From Nipponacmea schrenckii (taxonomy: Eukaryota; Mollusca; Gastropoda; Lottiidae): a stretch of 64,000 bases of DNA. Location: contig CM060202.1 in NCBI GenBank assembly GCA_030562195.1, forward strand, positions 31,920,599 to 31,984,598, written 5' to 3'. The notes below the pieces were generated by a model. It saw only the letters and a list, made by a program, of their open reading frames with translations, was not told the DNA's origin and searched no databases. Each line of letters starts with the position of its first letter. Within the stretch, counting starts at the first letter, position 1. Made by a program: the position numbers and the translations under genes. Positions 60,401-64,000 of the stretch are shown piece by piece.

Positions 60401-60420
60401 TGTATAAACTGTAGCTGAGA
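57402..60420 (-). pseudogene. Gene E: 3' part of an inverted RPTP paralog
   Basis: Minus-strand exons, in transcript order: 60246-60420 (175), 59961-60019 (59), 59554-59673 (120), 59253-59381 (129), 58985-59133 (149), 58130-58262 (133) and 57402-57473 (72, TAG). Sizes equal those of gene D except 149 against 152, one codon. All splice sites are usable. Exon 59554-59673 has TAA at 59664-59662 where D has TGT, so D2 would end after its first residues. All other exons stay open, so this may be the end of a live gene whose D1 lies beyond 64000, or a partial inverted duplicate. The lectin/EGF part is not in the window. A MITE fills its last intron. Confidence 0.75.
57610..58056. mobile_element. 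MITE with 15-bp TIRs and subterminal GCGATTAA repeats
   Basis: ATGGGCGATTAAAGT at 57610-57624 is perfectly inverted at 58042-58056. The interior contains many TTAATCGCAT/ATGCGATTAA copies in both orientations, as in elements with subterminal transposase-binding repeats. It lies in the last intron of gene E; the matching intron of gene D is only 229 bp and lacks it. No target duplication is clear. Confidence 0.6.
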
Positions 60421-60962
60421 CTAAAAAAATGACATGTATTGTTTACATATAAAATTCTTTACCAGGAATCAATGAGACAGTTTTCAATCTAATGTTGCCT
60501 TTCTTCATATAGCAAGTAACAAAATGGTCTGAGAGGATTCATCGTTAGATTGTTCTGTGAAATTTGAGTCCTAAACGCTTTGTTATCCACCTTTTTTCCA
60601 AGGGTAATCGATCAGCTGATATACAGCAATTATGTGCATCCGCCACCTTTCAGTTAAAAAATGTAAAGACTTCATCTATTTACTGCTGTTTGGACCATTC
60701 CCTTTCTTTGTTCTCTTTAAGTTTTAACACATTCCAAAACATTCCCTTAATTTATAAGTCGCTAGATGTCACTCTAAGCTTTGCCCTCTCTGACCATGCT
60801 GCCCTGACAGAAAAGGTTAAAGAATTTGTTCTCTGTTTCACTCACTGTGGCTTAATATTGATATGCCTTATTAGGCTAATAACAGTGACCATATCAATTT
60901 CTAACTTTAGCAACAGAATTCGAAAATCATTTGTCTTCTTGTTGTATTGATTTCATATTATA
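60421..60962. other. Sequence between gene E and the DIRS gag region
   Basis: Begins with the acceptor side of the gene E intron (polypyrimidine on the minus strand). The 128-residue frame 60564-60950 shows no known domain. It may be the 5' terminal region of the DIRS element, but no terminal repeat could be identified because the other end is outside the window. Confidence 0.4.
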
Positions 60963-61095
60963 CTAAGGGAAAGCGAGACTCTTCGAAATCTACTGCCCCT
61001 CCATCACGTAAATCACAACCAATGGCAATAAAACTCCATACTCCAGACACTAAGATAAAAGGAAGAGCAGGATTGTTGGTACACGTGATGGTGGG

Positions 61096-62022
61096 ATGCC
61101 TATAGTATCTGATAGTGTGAATGTTGCTGATTTGAATGAGCAGAACCAAGGCTCTAATGTTCCAGCACAAACTCCGGAAACAGGTAATAGTAACTACAAT
61201 TGTGGTGAAATGCCTCTAATTCAATCTGGCATCTATGAACCTGCTTTTATCCCTCAAATACAAGTTTCTTCACCTCACCCTTTGCCAATACATCTGCAAA
61301 ATAGCCAACCCCTTGCATTAAGTACCACCAATCAGAATCCTTCCCCTACAATCTTCAACAATGTTACATATAATCCATCACATCTAAGCATCCATGATAC
61401 ACTTGGAGCTAACATATCCCTCTCTACAAAAAACAAAATCATAAGGGGTGAATATATTGACCTTAATCTCTTGTTGAAACAAGAAGAAACACATGATAAG
61501 TTAATATACCTGTACTCTGAGGATCATGATAATTCTAAAACCTTGTCAATAGAAAAATGGACGGATGCTTCATTATTTTCACAAGTATATATTCCAGTGC
61601 TCATCCATCAAAAGGTCATATACTTACATACTATACGCCTTGGTGCGTCTCGAACAAGAGGTCAGGGTTGGCGGTCATACGATGAGCAGTTTCGTCGAAA
61701 GAGAGCCCATTCCCCATACAGTTCATGGAGTCTTATTGATTATGAATTGTGGTTGCTGTATATGAATGAACCTTTAATACAACCTGCAGACAGTTCACGG
61801 TACAATACCAAATTTCCACAAAATTCGGCTCTTGGCAAATGTTATGAATACAATAACAAAGGGTACTGTAATCGTAGCATTTGCGTTTTTATGCACAAAT
61901 GCATACAATGTGGACAGGGTCATCCAAAGATAAACTGTCAGACATTACGCTCATTCCAATCACAGTCTCCTAATATATCTTCGTCAGTATCCCCAACAGA
62001 AAGTATCCAGAATCAAACTTAA
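61096..62022 (+). CDS. DIRS gag-like protein
   Basis: 308-residue frame with a zinc-binding C-terminal part: CYEYNNKGYCNRSICVFMH (CX8CX4CX3H) followed by CIQCGQGHPKINC, the paired Cys/His cluster seen in DIRS gag proteins, which bind the element's RNA. The N-terminus probably extends upstream in another frame: KSTAPPSRKSQPMAIKLHTP then DTKIKGRAG near 60985-61065 resembles the start of such proteins, implying a frameshift before 61090. Confidence 0.75.
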   Translation: MPIVSDSVNVADLNEQNQGSNVPAQTPETGNSNYNCGEMPLIQSGIYEPAFIPQIQVSSPHPLPIHLQNSQPLALSTTNQNPSPTIFNNVTYNPSHLSIHDTLGANISLSTKNKIIRGEYIDLNLLLKQEETHDKLIYLYSEDHDNSKTLSIEKWTDASLFSQVYIPVLIHQKVIYLHTIRLGASRTRGQGWRSYDEQFRRKRAHSPYSSWSLIDYELWLLYMNEPLIQPADSSRYNTKFPQNSALGKCYEYNNKGYCNRSICVFMHKCIQCGQGHPKINCQTLRSFQSQSPNISSSVSPTESIQNQT

Positions 62023-62172
62023 ACAACCATAAAATTTTACAAACAACAACAGTGAAAACTACAATCGTCACCAATCAAACAACCCGGGTAACACACCCCA
62101 GGTCTCAACCAAAGGCAGAACCAATACTCTCAGCCGACATACAAGATTTATGGGCCCTAGGTAAAACTCCAA

Positions 62173-63755
62173 TTGAAAGCAGACATTATTTTAAATTCTT
62201 TAGAAAATTACCCATTCAAGAAACAAGCAGTGTTGCTAAAACATGGCATTAAATATGGATTCCGTCTGCAATATACTGGCCCCTGTCTAAAGTCTTTATC
62301 AAGCAATTTGTTGTCGGCCATTGAATTTGCAAATAAAACACGCGAAAAAATCTAAAAGGAAGTCAATTTAGGGTAGAATATTGGGGCCTTTTGATTACCT
62401 CCCTCTATCAAATTTACTTGTCTCTTCTATTGGTGTAGTGAAAAAGTCTGATGGGGGATGGAGGATGATAACTCATTTATCTCACCCACGCTCCAATAGC
62501 ATAAATGATTTCATAGACCCTGACATGTGTGCAGTAAAATACACATCATTTGACAAAGTAGTCGACAAAATCTCTTCACTTGGAAAAAATGCGCTAATGG
62601 GGAAAATGGACATAAAATCAGCGTTTAGACTATTAAGGGTAAATCCTGCTGATTTCGACTTACTAGGTTTTAGGTTTCTAAACCAATATTACATTGACAA
62701 ATGCCTACCCATGGGTTGTTCAATCTCTTGTAGTATTTTCGAAGCATTCTCTACTTTCCTGCACTGGTTAGTATCAAAAGAAACTAATCTTGATTCTCTT
62801 GATCATTATCTCGATGACTTTATATTTCTAGGAAATTGTAACACTAGTGACTGCATGCTATTAATGGACTCATTCAACCAAAATTGTAATGATTTTGGAA
62901 TCCCCCTTTCTCGCGATAAAACAGTTGGACCAACAACCAATTTGACTTTCTTAGGTCTTGAAATAGATACCAAAGCATCTATTGTACGAATTCCACAAGA
63001 AAAGGTGCAATCTCTGAATATACTAATTGAATCCTTCATGGTTAGGAAAAAGGCCACTTTAAGAGAGATGCAGTCAGTAATTGGTTCTTTGTGTTTCTTT
63101 TCACGTGAAATTCGGGGTGGCAGGGCATTCTTGAGGCGTTTTTATGACACAACTGTTGGGATAGAAAAGCCACATCACTTAATTCGGTTAACGAAAGACA
63201 TCAAAGATGATTTCAAAGTTTGGCTGCAATTTTTGTCTAGATTTAACGGAGAAACAATCTTTTCTGCAATGAATTGGGTATCAAATGACAGCCTGAATCT
63301 CTTTAGTGACAGTACAGGTTCACATTCTATGGGATGTGGTGTATACTTTGATGGAGAGTGGTCATACTTTCAGTGGCCTGTTTCTTGGAGGGACAAATCT
63401 ATAATGCAGGATATTACATTTCTAGAAATGGTCCCTGTAGTCTTGGCTATCAATATTTGGGGTGAGCATCTTTCAAATGAAAAGGTCCAGTTTAATATTG
63501 ATAACGAGGCATTGGTTGCCATACTCAACAAACAAAGCTCAAAAGCATCTCGTTCGTCCCTTTATTCTTTATATAATGACCCACAATATAGTTTTTCGTG
63601 CTTGTCATATTGCTGGTAACAAAAATGTAATTGCTGATTCTCTTTCGAGACCGGAATGGTCAAAATTTCGAGAAGCAGCACCAATGGCCAATCCAATTTA
63701 TATACCAGCCGATTTTTACAAAATGATATTGGACACAAAGTTAATCGACTGTTAG
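62173..63755 (+). pseudogene. DIRS RT-RNase H polyprotein, three frame segments
   Basis: 62173-62355 gives LLKHGIKYGFRLQYTGPCLK, the usual lead-in to the polymerase. 62381-63619 gives GVVKKSDGGWRMITHLSHPR, MGKMDIKSAFRLL, LPMGCSIS and YLDDFIFLG (catalytic YLDD at residues 143-146 of this frame). RNase H follows with LFSDSTGSHSMGCGVYF, FLEMVPVVLA and FNIDNEALVAILNKQSSK. After a one-base shift, 63544-63755 reads HLVRPFILYIMTHNIVFRAC and IADSLSRPEW. Stop at 62356 and two shifts break the frame. Confidence 0.78.
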
Positions 63756-64000
63756 CCGCATCCATTTCCCAGAATACAACGCAAGCATATAAAACAGGCC
63801 TAGATTCACTTTATCACTTTCGCGCCAAAAACGGGTTGGATCAAAGATGGCCACCCCCTCTAGATCACATTGTCACCTATTTGGCCCAATTGTCATTACG
63901 AGGCTTAGCATTTGCCACGGCCAGATCTAACATTTCAGCCATTAGTTTCAAATGTAAAATAACAAAAAATTTCATAGTGTCTAAATTATTAACTGGTTAC
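63723..64000 (+). CDS. DIRS tyrosine recombinase (5' part)
   Basis: Open to the window edge in the third segment's overlapping frame: RLLAASISQNTTQAYKTGLD, then RWPPPLDHIVTYLAQLSLRG and TARSNISAISFKCKITKNF, the N-terminal core-binding domain of DIRS recombinases, which integrate the circular DNA. The catalytic R-H-R-Y residues lie beyond position 64000. It overlaps the end of the RNase H frame, as is common in these elements. Confidence 0.72.

Larger units (their letters stand above)
60963..64000 (+). mobile_element. DIRS-type tyrosine-recombinase retrotransposon (3' end outside window)
   Basis: Order gag, RT/RNase H, tyrosine recombinase with no aspartic protease or DDE integrase, the layout of DIRS elements. 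Several lesions show this copy is dead or nearly so: a frame change in the gag N-terminus near 61080, an in-frame TAA at 62356, a one-base shift near 62375 and one extra A in the AAAA run at about 63540-63543. It may be inserted in an intron of gene E. Confidence 0.82.

Noticed and set aside
60564..60950. 128-residue frame as a membrane protein gene
   Set aside because: No domain, no splice context, and it lies between gene E and the DIRS gag region, probably part of the element.

Overview
This is eukaryotic, intron-rich, AT-rich DNA from an invertebrate animal, most likely a mollusc and possibly a gastropod. That placement is an inference from three things: fucolectin/EGF receptor genes of the type expanded in molluscs, 'pearl'-like elements with roughly 160-170 bp core repeats and an (ACGG)n microsatellite, and a tRNA-derived SINE. 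No taxonomic search was possible.

The backbone is a tandem cluster of related single-pass cell-surface receptor genes, called A to E here. All introns in the ectodomain are phase 1, so exons can be lost or gained without breaking frame. Gene A (1-4153, +, 5' end outside the window) has EGF-like exons, a transmembrane (TM) exon and a short tail with tyrosine motifs. Gene B (7637-22307, +) has the same plan plus a signal peptide and an F5/8-C/fucolectin (FTP) domain, but carries broken exons and a large LINE. Gene C (24448-32586, +) is a shortened sister with half an FTP domain, two dead EGF exons and a damaged tail. Gene D (35724-53219, +) has the same ectodomain joined to a receptor tyrosine phosphatase: one apparently active PTP domain (WPD loop, HCSAGVGR) and one degenerate second domain without the catalytic Cys. 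By exact phase bookkeeping it encodes about 1246 aa. Gene E (57402-60420, -) is a tail-to-tail inverted paralog of the 3' half of D with one nonsense codon; its 5' part may lie beyond the window, past a DIRS element.

The 3' end of A with the 5' end of B (about 1805-8370) is near-identical to the 3' end of C with the 5' end of D (about 30483-36500). The cluster therefore grew by tandem duplication of whole gene units. Within genes, EGF exons and flanking introns are near copies of each other.

Repeats and mobile DNA fill introns and spacers. They include two LINE remnants (one flanked by CACAT repeats and holding a hAT-like MITE with an 8-bp duplication), pearl-like elements, a SINE with a perfect 15-bp target duplication, a Harbinger remnant with convergent transposase and coiled-coil ORFs, several MITEs with perfect terminal inverted repeats (TIRs), a foldback element, and a DIRS retrotransposon (gag, RT/RNase H, tyrosine recombinase) running off the right edge. 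Several minisatellites are present. The oddest is a ~40-bp unit that copies an exon end together with its splice donor; it recurs at the same place in genes B, C and D.

The most interesting reading is a paired-receptor-like family: near-identical lectin/EGF ectodomains are fitted either with a phosphotyrosine-motif tail (A-C) or with a tyrosine phosphatase (D, E). Inside gene D a remnant of the tail-type exon sits just before the phosphatase cassette, marking the probable join.
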